From contig CM028918.1 of NCBI GenBank assembly GCA_016801845.1, forward strand, positions 13,629,001 through 13,693,000: a DNA stretch of 64,000 bases, in the 5' to 3' direction. Of the stretch, positions 46,030 to 57,912 are shown in pieces. The position numbers and the translations under genes are program-made. A model generated the notes under the pieces. The model was not told the origin of the DNA. It did no database searches and was given only the letters and a program-made list of their open reading frames with translations. How positions within the stretch are numbered: position 1 is the stretch's first letter; every line of letters begins with the position of its first letter. Source of the stretch: Polydactylus sextarius (taxonomy: Eukaryota; Chordata; Actinopteri; Polynemidae).

Positions 46030-46127
46030 TATCACATCTGGCTTTGTCTGATGAGTAGTAGTTGATGCTGTAATTGTCCAGCACATAGCGGATGAAGCCG
46101 AGCAGGTCATCAGGGAGGAGGAAGCTG
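46030..46127 (-). CDS. isolated exon-like segment, unknown protein
   Basis: On the minus strand a 98-nt segment is bounded by a good acceptor (CCACGCAG) and a good donor (GATA followed by GTGAGC). Read with one leading base it gives SFLLPDDLLGFIRYVLDNYS and then INYYSSDKARCD, with C/G-rich third positions typical of fish coding sequence, unlike the AT-rich surroundings. I do not recognise the protein and found no partner exon nearby. It could be a lone exon of a minus-strand gene, a retained pseudo-exon, or chance. Confidence 0.35.
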
Positions 46128-46171
46128 CTGCGTGGACACAACAGTAATGTGAGGATGGACAGCACTGTCAG

Positions 46172-46173
<2 letters not shown>

Positions 46174-46211
<38 letters not shown>

Positions 46212-46250
46212 TGCACGGGTGCGCGTGTGTGCATGCGTGTGTGTGTGTGT
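46174..46250. repeat. GT/GC alternating purine-pyrimidine tract
   Basis: GT units merge into GCGCGTGCACGGGTGCGCG and back to GT, giving nearly 77 nt of almost unbroken alternating purine-pyrimidine sequence. Such tracts can adopt Z-DNA. Confidence 0.9.
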
Positions 46251-49040
46251 ATGGAAAACAGTGTGTGTTGAGAGGCATTAGATTACATTTATAGTACACA
46301 CACTTGACATTTTGCTGACATTTATTAAGGCTACACATGCTGATACTGACTCCTACTGTTGAACTATGGCTCCTACAACTCTCCTCAGCAGGATTTTTTT
46401 AGTGTTGCCTTTTGCTTTGGTTTATTGAGATTCAGAGGTCAAACAAATTAGAGAGGCAGCTCAAACCAACAATTGTAAAAGCTGTTATCAAATAAGTTGC
46501 ATTGTTGTTGCAGATTAAACTACTCAGCTTATATAAGTAGAGTTTTTAATTGTATTTGTTTAGTAAATGTGCTCCATTTCAACCTGCCACAACATTAAAA
46601 TGCTGTTTAGAGTCTAATGCATTGGTAACAATAAAGAAATCTATGTATCATACCTTGCAGATATATACTAAAAGATAAAACTAAAAGTCCATTAATCTGT
46701 ACGTTTACACCTTTTCTGAGCATGTGTGTGTGTGTGGCTATAGGGTGTTGCTTAATTATTAACAGTGTCCCCATGCAAAAGCACAACAAACTGCCTAATT
46801 AATGGAGCGTCCAACATTCCTGGCTTTTATACTGGGATACAAAGGAAGCCTTTTTGGGGCTCGGCAATAAATCAGTGGCTGCAGCGAGTCAGTGACACAT
46901 GAGCACAATGTAACAGTGATGTTTCTGCAGCGGCTACAGCCACGAAGGCGACTCTAGCATCACACGTTTCTGACCTCTTTAGTTGAAATGCTTTTTAGGA
47001 ATTAGCATGAACCATGAAATCAAGTGTGAAAAGAGGTTAACTGTTAACCAGCACTAATGTTTTTCAAATGATGTTTCTAGCAGATATGCCTACATGGGGG
47101 GTTAAAGTATCTGTTAGAAAAAGTGTGTTTCATACAAAAGCCATTTTTCAAGTTTTTTTTTTTTTTTTTGCTTATACAAACATTAGATGAAGAGCAGATG
47201 AGGTATGTCAGACCCACTGTATTGGGTTAATCTTGTTTAAAGCAACATTTAATTAGCTTTCGGTTTACTTGTACACCTGCGGTGTAAGCCTCCGAGGGGT
47301 ATAAAGTGCAATCAGGCGCATGCATGCACTCACAGCGAGAAGGTCTTTGTGCCAAACATGTCATCCCACCGAGCGCAGGTTGTAATCACAACGGACAGGT
47401 GGTGGATGTAAACCAAACAGAGCAGGGCGGGAGATTAATTTCTCTGCGCTTGAATGTGTGATCAAGAAAGAAATGTGAAGAAAATTACTACTTTGTATGT
47501 TTTTGCTATATTTAAATGATGATGAGTCCATTCTCCCGAAGAATAATTTAGTACTGATTTGTGAAATGATTAGTCAATTAGTTTATAGTTTGAACAGCAG
47601 AAATTTTGAATCAATCAACATTTAAATGACTTCAGCGGGAAAGGAGCATTGGCTGATCCATGTGCTCGATGAAGGAAATTGACTTGTTTTGTCAAATGTG
47701 TGTTTATTAAAACAAACTAACTGAGTCAGTAAGAAGTGATGGAGGAGTGTTGAGGCAGAGAGAAGCAGCAGATGTGAACAGAGGGAGCATCACAGTGGGG
47801 GGTGAGATGGTGGGGGGTCATTTGGAGAAGAGGGAAGAGGAGTGAGGGTGTCTGGTGACAGAGAACTGTCATTTACATCAGCCTCATTAGTTAATTATAT
47901 TGTCAGATATCAGAAATCCCATTAGTGGTTTCACAGTTCACTGAACTCCTCCCTTTGTATCAACATCTAACATGTGTGTGACTTGTAAGACAGATTTCTG
48001 CCTGATAGAAAAAAAAATCTAATTCAAATTGTTCTCTTTTTTTAATGGTAGTATTTTTTTTAAAATGTAATTTGAAAGGAATACAATACATAGTTAACAC
48101 AAGTTAAAATCATATTAGGTTTGGTTTTATTGACTTTTTCAGTTCTTATAGTTCTTAAATGTCAGTAAATGAACCGTTTAACACAAATATTCAGTGCAGT
48201 TATGTACTTAAAGTAGAAATGAATATTTCAATTGGAAAGGAGAGAGTTGTAACAATGAAACTGGAACCACAAGAAGAGAAGCAAATTAGGTTTTTTTTTA
48301 TTTGTAAAATTTAGTATTTCATGTTCTCGATTTTAGTTTCATCTGAATGTTTCTGGCAAGTTCATACTAGTAACTATCTCATTACATAATAGTAATACAA
48401 TAGTAATAATAGATTACTGTCACTACATAATAATAATATGGTTGAAGGGAGCTAATGAAGCAGCAGTTTTCTACTTTTAAAATTTTAGCATTGAATTAAA
48501 ATAAATGACATACAGAATGACGCAAATTTGACGCAAACAACATTAAGCCCCACAGTGTTTGTGTAAAAGCCTTTAAAGGTTCATAAAATAAAAACTAATA
48601 TAAAAGGCTTTGTTTTGTAAATGCTTTTATAGACATTAAAGTAAGATGCACAGTTTGGTCTGTAATGAGTGTATTGTAACAGTGGATCTAATAAAGTGTA
48701 ATATTTGAAAATGTGTCATTATATTTTGGTGTCACGCTGCGTGTAAGTATGTATATTGACCACTAGGGTTCACTGTCACCCCACATGAAAACGTTATTTT
48801 TATTTTTATTATTATTATTTCAGAACAAATAATTCCATACACTGTTGGACAGTATATTGTGTTAACGTGAAACAAAAGTGAAAAAGTGAAACAAAACACA
48901 AACAAGTTGAAAACATTAATGAGAAGGAAGAAAACAATAATATTTATCTGACAAGACAGTCAGACGTCATGGAGCCCACTCAACACAATTGATTTATTAA
49001 TTAGTTATTATTAATAATAATAATTGACTTTCAGAAGGGG
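46251..49040. other. intergenic, no gene seen
   Basis: About 2.8 kb, AT-rich overall, with a T tract at 47153-47170. Two more complex blocks, about 46798-46960 and 47221-47430, lack simple repeats and look like possible conserved non-coding elements. No coding signal was found. Confidence 0.6.
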
Positions 49041-49266
49041 AGCATGGCAGCACAGGGGCTAGTGAATGTGTGGAGTTTGCATGTTCTCCTCATGTCTGTG
49101 AGTTTCCTCCAGGAGTTTCCTCCCACAGCCAAAAACATGCAACATTGGACAAAGGTGAACTGATCATTCTTAATTGCCCATAGGTGTGGCCTTCACCCGT
49201 GAGCAGCTGGGATAGGTTCACCCCGGCCCTGAGTGCAGGGTAAAGTGGTAGAAAATGGATGGATGG
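49041..49266 (+). mobile_element. SINE-like repeat, internally deleted copy
   Basis: The order of blocks matches the copy at 58971-59285: GGCAGCACAGGGG at the head, GGAGTTTGCATGTTCTC, TTTCCTCCCACAGCCAAAAA, CATGCA, AATTGCCC(A)TAGGTGTG, and a tail of GATGGATGGA. The tRNA-like promoter part with the B box is missing. It is an old copy of a SINE-like family that is abundant in teleosts. Confidence 0.75.
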
Positions 49267-50335
49267 ACCTTCAGTAGGTCAATAATCAGAGCAACACTCG
49301 CTCTGAGTCATAATCTGATGTGTTTCAGTTTGTTAGTTATAACAATACAGATGCACAACTTGATGGATGGTTAAATTACTTTAATTTAATGAAACAAAGT
49401 TGAGGTTTGAGGAGTTGTTCATTTTTAGCAGTTTTCAGAGTTTGTTTGTTGTTAAAATCTGTTGAAGAGAATAAATAAACTACTACAAAATACAACGTTA
49501 ATGTCAGAAGATCAAATTTAAGACAATTCGTGTCTGTGTAAACACAGATACAAATTGTCACCATCTGTCACATCAATTTTAGCGTGAAACTAAATTATCT
49601 GAAGTTAAAATGATAAATAAATTGATAAATATAATGCCAATAAATAAACTTAGATGAACATCACGTCATCAACAAGAATAACATCAACAATAGACTGCAG
49701 CCATGTGGAGGAAAAAAAAGGTCCACAGCATTTGGAGTCAATTCATCCAGTTTGAAAGAGCTACATGAGAGCCATGTCAACTCTAAAAGGAAAACTCTTA
49801 AACCAACATTTGGCCAAACAATTACTTCTAAAAAAAAAAAAAAAAACAGCACCAGTTGTGGCAGATTTTTTCAAGCAGTCACTTGGAAAGAACAGACATA
49901 CTTTCACTCACTCGACACACGTAAAACACACACAAGGCACATTTGACCCCTGGGAGGTGATAAAAGGTCCTTGTCAATAGCGGACGTGTTCACTGTGGAT
50001 GAAGGCATCTGATTGTGTGTATGTTTCTGGCATTTTTTGGCAACATTTTTAAAGTTGAGTGCTTTTCAGAAATATTTGTTATATTTCCTGCACAGTGACT
50101 CTGACTAATGTTTACTGGGTAAAAAAAGTGTTGGTTTTTAATGCATTATTTTTTTTTTTTTTTTTTTTTTTTGCAGATTTTCTTATCATAGATATTAAAA
50201 TAACCAATAATTAATTGTTAATAACATGAAGTAATGTTAAAAAAAAGAAAAAAGGTTGAGATAGGTGGATAACTTATTATTAAGGCTGATAAGAGAATAT
50301 AACACTAATATCATAACTGGTCTAGATATTATGTC

Positions 50336-50400
<65 letters not shown>

Positions 50401-53400
50401 CTACAGCTGGAAACATATTTGATTGGATCTGAGAGAGTGAAGCAAAACAGGAAAAACTCTGTGATCTGAAAAACCACAAGCAATGAGTTGGAAAACGATG
50501 AAATGTTCCATAAAGTTGAGAGAAACTGCAGAGTTCGGTGATAATTCTTCATCATCTCATTGTGAATGTGGCTCTCAACGGATTTCATTTCTACAAATGA
50601 CTTTCACTGACTTGTATAACCGTGTTTTATTTCTTTTCTGTGTATTTCTTTAGTCTTTACAGGAATCTAAAACTGACAAATTAATACAAAGTGCACCTAT
50701 AACTATGCTGCGAACTGAACACGATCTCTACACCATAACAAGTCAGCAGTATAATTCATCCATTTTACTGTTTTTGCTCAAAGTGTGTGACTCGTCTCTT
50801 TGGTTCGTGCAACTAGAAATCAAACCACGGCCAGGAAGCTTTTAGTCTGACGAGAAGCAACAAATCATGAGACAAAATAAAATCACACGAACTCCTCCTC
50901 AGTCTGGACGGCATGATTCATTTGTAAAGTGAAACTCAAATGAACTATAAAAACACTTTTACCAGCAATTCTTCTTTTCAGAACAGACAGCCGGATAGAT
51001 GAAGTTGTTTGGCAAGAAATGTGATTTTAGTAATGAGATGTAATGAGATATTGTCTTTGTCTGTTATTGGAGAAGGATTTAAGGCGACTGACAGAGAAGT
51101 GTTATTATGTTGGAAAAATGAACATAGTCTATTCTGCTTCATAAAAATCTTTATATGTATATTTTTTTCAGATCTCAGATGCTTTTAATTGCTCGTTTGT
51201 TTGGAAGCAAAGAACAGAACGCTCCGGCAATAAATAACCTTTTCAGCCTTGTTACAGGAAACCAGCAGAAAAAAGACTGATACACACACATACACACACA
51301 CGACATAGTCTCAAACACACTTTTCTACCTTTTCTTTCTCACCACTCTTCCTCCATTATGTCTTTCACTGCTGATGCAATTTCTGTGTCTGCTTCAGATC
51401 TGACAAACTCTATAAAAAAGCTATAAGTTGGTACATTAACTGTTACTGTGTCCTATTAAAGACAAACTTATATAAACCTGCTGTTTGATTACATAGTTCA
51501 AATAGTGAAACATAATAAAAAATCTATTGAATTTTGAGTGAAAAAAGTGCATTTTGAGTATAACAACAATAATAATGACGGGAAGATATTGTCTTTTTAT
51601 GTTGTTGACCTTTCATTACATTTGTTGATTAATCAAATAAAAAAAGGAAAAGAAAAGAAACATCCAGCTGTTGCACATCTTTTATTATTTCTTACAGGTG
51701 TTTCTTGTTTGAGGTTTAAATTGGAATAAAAAAATATTAGAACAGTGATCATCATAGAATGTGAACAGCTTAGCCCAAATATTATGGGTCAGATTTTCCA
51801 AAATGTGCGATGGAAAACGATGAAAAAGTTGTTGAACCGTGGGTTGAGATTTTGTCTGCGATTTTTTTTTTTATCTCAGGGACTTCTCAAAGTACAGCTT
51901 TTACAATTGATACATTTGAGTGAGAATATACTGAAGTAACAGAACTTTGCTACCACAGAGTTTATTATTTATAACATCTCATAAGTTGACATTTACACTG
52001 ATTAAAAATATAATTAATGAACAGCTACAGTTACTGCAAAGTCTGAGTTGATTCTGTGTTGTCTAAGCTGCAGTTCACAGCCAATATTAGAAACACTTAA
52101 TGTCTGTTAAGACTTTGTGCTTCTGTCACATCATATGATCATTGTGTCTTTATTTCTTGTCTTTATCTAGAAAATCAGCTGTCGAATACTTAAAATAGAC
52201 AATGAGACTGTTTTTCTTAACAGAATCTGTTAGTTTGTTCATTTCCTTCAGTGAGTTAGTTTGTTTATTTCCTTCAGTGAATCTTCACTTCTGCGTTCAT
52301 TTTTTACACAAAAACAAAAACCATCTAGTACATTAACTGTTTGTCATCTGTGTTACTAACTTTACTAACTCTCTTTCATCTCTCCGCTTGTGTAGTTACG
52401 TTTGATTGGATCCGCACAGAAAAATACATAAAACTATTGGATGATTGAGCCATGGACATGTTCTACGTTTGAAGACATAAATCTGTACTTTCCACCATTA
52501 TCTAACCTCCTGTCCTCTGATCAAAATAATTTTTCCTGTCTATTCTCTATGTATTTTTCTTCTTTTTCTTTCCCCCTTCCACTTATTTTTTATTACTCTT
52601 TCAGTTCGTGGACTGGACAGTGTACCACTGCCTTACAGTTGTATATTTATTTTTATTCCACATACCCCAGTTTTTCCGCCTTCGTACATGAGTCATGCTG
52701 TTATGTGCATAATAATTTCATAACAGTCGCCTAATTCCCCACTTATGCTGTCCACTGTGCACATCTTACTGTAATCAACTCTGCCTCCTCACCATCACAG
52801 CATGAATCAGCACAGATTGCTTGTTTGTTACAGGTAATAATTTTCATTAAAAATAAGTAAAACACTAACAGTGGTGGTTTGGAATGAATTAAAACCCGCT
52901 TTTAAAATCAACTAAAATATAACTTGTAAGTGATTAAAATGTTACATGCTAAAGAGATGAAAATCTTTTTAATAAAAGGGATTTTTTAGAGATTATATAA
53001 CAGATCCTTGGATATGTCAGTAAAAATTGAAACGGCTTTAGCCAAGACAGGAACCATCACAGAGGCCGTGGCTGCAGGTCCAGGCTGCATATTAGCTTTT
53101 GAAAAGTCTGGAGAAGATCCGAAGTTTAAAAGAAATAATTAAAGAATTTTTTGATCAGACACAAGGCGTGTATAGCATCGGTCATGTTGGAACCGTTCAA
53201 CACCGTGTGTTGATTTTTTTAAAAGGTGAAGGCTAAAAGCATATTTATCCTCTGCCCACACGTCCAGAATCACATAACGCCTCCTGTCTCATTCCCACAG
53301 TAAAAAAATCACAGCAGATAAATAGTTTCAACACTGGTCATCGTGTGAAAACAAGCTGTGCCCTCAGCGTCACCTCGTGTGCCAGGTTGCCACAATAAGA

Positions 53401-54106
53401 GCAACAACTTCCCACTCTCACTTCTACAAAGCTGTCAGCATGTGATGTCTGTCCTGTCCCGTGGCTCTAGATGTCAACATGAACCTCTGACCTTGACAAG
53501 ACTGTGTTGACCTGGAGGTCAAGCAGTTTTGATTCCTTGTTTGATGGTCAATATTTGGAAAAATAGTGATCAACATATTTAATCCTAATTAATCCTTTAA
53601 TTCTCATCTGGATTTTTTTTTTGGCAAGTTGTGATGCTGTAAAGGTCCAAAGATTTATTTATTCACTCACAGTTTGGAGTTAATATTTGTGATCACGTGA
53701 AGCATAATAGTGGATCAAGTCTTAGATTTGTAGCAGCTTTAGAGTCATAAACAAGCTCAAACGCAGTTTATGTAACAGTTGATCCATTAACACGTGTAAC
53801 CATCAGTGAAATGGAGGGCAGCTCTTTGGGGTTATGACTTTTAAAGGGGACATAACCTTCTGTGTTCCTCTTATTGGTGAATCCATCTCTCCCAGGGTAC
53901 ACAGAGACTTCTCCTTTTCTCGGTACCAGCTGTTTCCGCCCTAAAAACTCCGTCATAAAAAATTATGTGTTTATCATTTGACCAATCAATGTCAATCACT
54001 CAAGTGTCCATGTCAGCAGTTTATAATGTGATATGCCAGTATGTGGCAGTTAAATCCCAACCAAGAGGAGAAATTATGGATTTTCTTCTATTTATCTATT
54101 CAAACC
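49267..54106. other. intergenic, no gene seen
   Basis: About 4.8 kb, AT-rich. It includes an A tract (49831-49847), a long T tract (50150-50172), a GT microsatellite (50339-50397) and a short tandem duplication near 52226-52281. The open frames over these stretches are repeat-derived or short. No gene is supported. Confidence 0.6.
50339..50397. repeat. GT microsatellite
   Basis: About 29 uninterrupted GT units. Confidence 0.97.
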
Positions 54107-54201
54107 AGATATTTGCCACATCTGTCTAATATGAGCTAATATATAGTATATAGCACGTACTTATACTATACTGATCTATTCAACTTTGTGGAGAAGCATC
54201 T

Positions 54202-54205
<4 letters not shown>

Positions 54206-54248
<43 letters not shown>
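54206..54248. repeat. TA microsatellite inside the inverted-repeat element
   Basis: About 21 uninterrupted TA units between the left arm and the coding-like segment. Confidence 0.95.
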
Positions 54249-54249
<1 letters not shown>

Positions 54250-54379
54250 CTACTTCCTGGTCAACCTGGTGGACAATGACTTTCCTCTTGAGAACTGTCT
54301 GTGGCAGGTTATCGATGACATGTTTGAGCTGCTCGATGCTCCTCCAGAGCCACTCAGCGATGAAGCCGAGTCTAAATAA
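54249..54379 (+). pseudogene. coding-like segment inside the inverted-repeat element
   Basis: Between the two arms a more GC-rich segment is open in several frames. The plus strand reads YFLVNLVDNDFPLENCLWQV, then IDDMFELLDAPPEPLSDEAE, ends SK and stops at TAA 54377-54379, like a protein C terminus. The minus strand, after an acceptor-like TTATTTAG, reads LGFIAEWLWRSIEQLKHVID. Both have coding-like third positions, so the true frame is undecided. I recognise neither. It may be a captured gene fragment or a retrocopy piece. Confidence 0.3.
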
Positions 54380-54457
54380 GTATATATATATATATAAGTA
54401 CGTATAAGTACGGGCTATATACATATATATTAGCTCATATTAGACAGATGTGGCAAA

Positions 54458-54460
<3 letters not shown>

Positions 54461-54534
<74 letters not shown>
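54461..54534. repeat. compound CTAT and TA microsatellite
   Basis: Seven CTAT units followed directly by about 22 TA units, abutting the right arm of the inverted-repeat element. Confidence 0.95.
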
Positions 54535-54537
<3 letters not shown>

Positions 54538-57489
54538 GTGCAAGTCCTATTTTCCCTGAAACATTAACATGGTGTTTTGTTTTGTTGTTGTTGTTTATCC
54601 ATTAAATCACACTGTCCTCCTCCTTCTTTGCTCTTCACTGTGAAGAGTCGTAAATCTCACGGCTGCTGAAATTCTCTGTCCCTTGAACTAAAAACATTTG
54701 GACATTTGGGCTGAAATGAGTGATGATGTTGATTTTTTCATGGGGAAGCCACTCTTTCCATTTTTTTTTTCCCATCCACTGAGATTTATAGAAGGCAATG
54801 AGAGAAACCCCACAGAGAGACGTGATGAGATACAAGTTATTGCAACTCTTCTCTGTTTTTTTAGACACAAAACAAGCTTTTTTAAAAAGAAAAAAAAAAA
54901 AAAAAACTTTTGCATTTATTTATCCTACTATGCACACTAAGGGAAAACAAAGTCATGTGACGCTGATGGCTCAGACCAGAAGGTAGGTTGAAGTTTGTTC
55001 TTCAGCCCCTGATTTGACAAATAAAGAAACTGATCCTCTCTGAACCACATACAGTGCCATCACTGGTGTGATCTGAGTAGAGGTAATACACCTTAGCTGC
55101 TGACAGCAAAATAGCAAGTTTATGAAATGGCTGGGAGCAAATCTGAGAGATGCTCATTAGTTATGTGCCATCATGACAACTGAAGGTTAAAAGCTCAATT
55201 TTAAGGGTAAATTGCTCCTTCAGGTCACCATAAACCAAACACTGGAAAGATGGAGGAGCCATAGTCGCATCTTCTGGTGCAATTTGCACCTTACAACCTG
55301 CAGCGCACTTATGTAGGTTTGGTCAGAATGTAAAGACTGTGGTCCATTACTTGGTAATGTCAAATGAGCTTGTGAAGCACTGACAGATTGCGCGGGCCAC
55401 AAAATGTAATCATGGAAATTGGATTCTGAGAGGTGAGAAATGAGCGCATCGTAATTCTGAATGATTATCTCGGCAGGTGTGACAGGGCCATGACTGGGAA
55501 AAGCTTTTTTTTTTTTCCCTTTCCTCTTCTTCTTCTTCTTAAAAGAAAATTACATGGTTGAAAGTGTTCTTTTAGACCCACACATCTACTGTCCCTGTGG
55601 CTCCTGGGAGAGAAGGTTTGTATGTGGAGAGGGGGAACAGAATCTGGAGAAAGTATTCCAGGTACTTGAACAAAAAAATGTTGGATTATGTGCAATTTTA
55701 CTTCTCTAATTGCAGCAGAAAACATGACTTTGTCTTTGGTGATATAATCTGCTTTTCTTGTGAAAATCAAAGCTTGTAGATAGACACATGGTGTATAAAC
55801 AGTTAAAACCCTACAATTAGCAGAGCAGCAAATTGACACAGCAGCGTCGAACATGCACTTTACACAATAACACAAAGAGGTTGTGTCTTTGGGGTGGAGA
55901 GAAATTAGCAGCCGGTTCTCATCCAGACAAAAGCTTCTTCCAGGTGAATATAATGCTTTGTGTTTGAAAGCGCAGGTACAAACATGGACGGTGATGTACA
56001 GGCAATTCTCAGTATAAATCAAAGCTGAAAGCACATTTGCTGATGTTGGCTCATTGCATGTAAAAAAGGTACTGGTGTTATGTACGTTATATGTGCTTCT
56101 CTGGTTTTAAAATGAATAATTGAAAGTCTTTGTTTAACCAAAAAAAAAAGGAAACCAAAAATAAATAAATTAATAAATGATAAAAGTGCTTTGGATGCAG
56201 CCACATTTAAATTTGTTACACACCGACCAACACGTAACCCCGAGTCAGTGCTGTGTTGCCTGAGATGATGGTTACGAGATGAGTATGAATACGTATACTA
56301 CGTATACAAAATATAACGTGTTAAAAACACCCAATAATCATTACATCAACCTTTATTAATAACACACTAAGGAGCGTGAAACAAAGAGTGCATCAACACT
56401 GAGTTTCTGATGGATTTAACCTGATTATTTTACAATCTTAACTCAATAATTTGCTTTTATTGCCCCTAAAACAATAAAGTATTATTTTGTTAGTTAGTTT
56501 GTTGTTGTTGTTGTTGTTTTTGTTCACAGCTCTTTTAAAACCCTTGTAGCCTTGGCTATGGACTCATTAGCAATTTCCTCTCTAGAGATTTTGCTAATGA
56601 GTACAGAGGAAAGTAGAGGTCAAACTTCCTCTGGACCTCTGAGGTCGAACGTGCATCGGTTGATAATACACGACATTGACAAAAGTCTCCGGTGTACAGA
56701 AATACCGGCATAAACAGTTAATATTTAACACCCCGTCGACATGTCAGCGCTGCTATAAATGATAAATGATCAGTTTATCAGATTTCTGTTCATTATTACA
56801 CAGGCGTACGTACCAGCCTCCCTGAATCCACGTTTCTCTAACAAGCACCAGAATCTGTAGATCAGAATGCAGCGAAGCTTCAAGATCAATATGTTTTATT
56901 TTGGTCCTGGGTGCAGGTTTCCATGAATCTCTCAGCAGCACATCAACTTTCTAAGAAACTCAATAACATAATACCTTATTCCTCATTATTCTTATCCCTT
57001 GAATACATAGCATATAATTCAAAATTTAATAATGTGATGATGCAATGATGTTTTCTATGACTTACATCTATGAAGTGGAAAAAAAATCACTGTTGACAAT
57101 AATCAAGTGTTACTCACAGTCTTGGTTTACAGTGACGCGGGAGGAGACTGGTAAAATACTAAAGTCAACATAAAAAGCAGTTACCGTCTAGTACTGAGGT
57201 TACTCCTCTCACTTGACTGATATTTGTAAAATGACACTATGCTTTGTCAGTCATCTAACTGTTATGTGATTGAACTGCTACTGTCAGGTCAGATAATAAG
57301 ATAATAAGTTTGAACGACTTTGACTAACCTGTGATAAAATACCATCTTACTGTTGATGTTGTTTACTTGACTCAGAGGTCTGTGTGGGAGACCTTGCTAA
57401 ACACCTTCAGCTTCAGAGAGAAAGACTAAAGTGGAAATAGTCGATTGTTTCATAATAAAAGCACAAGGCACAAGTATATATAAGCACAA

Positions 57490-57490
<1 letters not shown>
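54535..57490. other. intergenic, no gene seen
   Basis: About 3 kb of AT-rich DNA with A tracts (54889-54906, 56141-56150). A 12-bp perfect stem (56562-56573 with 56591-56602, loop 17 nt) lies in a block with several AGAGG/CCTCT words. A 189-codon minus-strand frame (55465-56034) has no recognisable domain and is probably chance. Confidence 0.6.

Positions 57491-57529
<39 letters not shown>
57491..57529. repeat. TA microsatellite
   Basis: About 20 uninterrupted TA units, some 250 nt before the candidate promoter. Confidence 0.95.
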
Positions 57530-57531
<2 letters not shown>

Positions 57532-57699
57532 ACATTAACAATAAATTTAATTAAATGTGGAAACGTCGTATTTGGTCATTAAAATGGGTTTTTATACCAC
57601 GAAGTCTTAATCCAGTGCGATAAGCAGGAATAATAAGTCTTTTCAAAATTGTGCTCAACCCCCTCAGGAAGCGGTTAAACAGAAAGCTTTTATTTTGAA

Positions 57700-57780
57700 G
57701 GATTGCGCGCACCTCACTCTGTGTGACTTGACATCATTTCCCCCTAAAAAAAGCGCAGCTGGTGGTTTGGTGCGCGGACT
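57700..57780 (+). promoter_or_regulatory. candidate promoter of a second plus-strand gene
   Basis: Base composition changes abruptly from AT-rich to GC/CpG-rich (GCGCGCACC at 57706, then GCGCAGC, GTGCGCGG). A TATA-like CTAAAAAAAG at 57744-57753 sits about 30 nt before the GC-rich start of the presumed transcript. The inference depends on the strong donor at 57913. Confidence 0.5.
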
Positions 57781-57912
57781 GAAAGCAGCAGCCGCGTCTC
57801 TACGTGTGGACGAGCGGAGGTGAAGTTAGTGGGTGCTCGGCCTGAGCTTGACTGCGTTGACACCTCGGCGGGACTTCACTCCTCATTATCACCAGCCTGA
57901 CAACTTTCTCTG
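57780..57912 (+). other. candidate untranslated first exon
   Basis: This CpG-rich stretch (AGCCGCGTC, GGACGAGCGG, CCTCGGCGGG) has no ATG-led frame of note and ends in CTCTG followed by GTAAGA, close to an ideal splice donor. Its start is inferred from the TATA-like box. If real, it begins a plus-strand gene whose body lies to the right. Confidence 0.45.

Larger units (their letters stand above)
54107..54462. mobile_element. inverted-repeat element with 60-bp arms (MITE-like or foldback)
   Basis: The left arm (54107-54166) and the reverse complement of the right arm (54402-54462) are identical except for one inserted base and one substitution. Both begin AGATATTTGCCACATCTGTC. They enclose 235 bp containing a TA microsatellite (54206-54248) and about 125 bp of coding-like sequence. 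This fits a short DNA element with long terminal inverted repeats, or a recent inverted duplication. Direct target repeats cannot be seen because a CTAT/TA microsatellite adjoins the right arm. An assembly artefact is also possible. Confidence 0.6.

Noticed and set aside
55465..56034. 189-codon minus-strand open frame
   Set aside because: Composition follows the local AT-rich DNA, third positions are not coding-like, and there is no motif. It ends in a polybasic run from a TTC repeat.
56753..56941. Minus-strand frame with LQILVLVRETWIQGG, recalling a LINE endonuclease
   Set aside because: Only about ten residues are suggestive (LDILxLTETW in LINEs). The flanks show no supporting motifs, so a LINE relic cannot be claimed.
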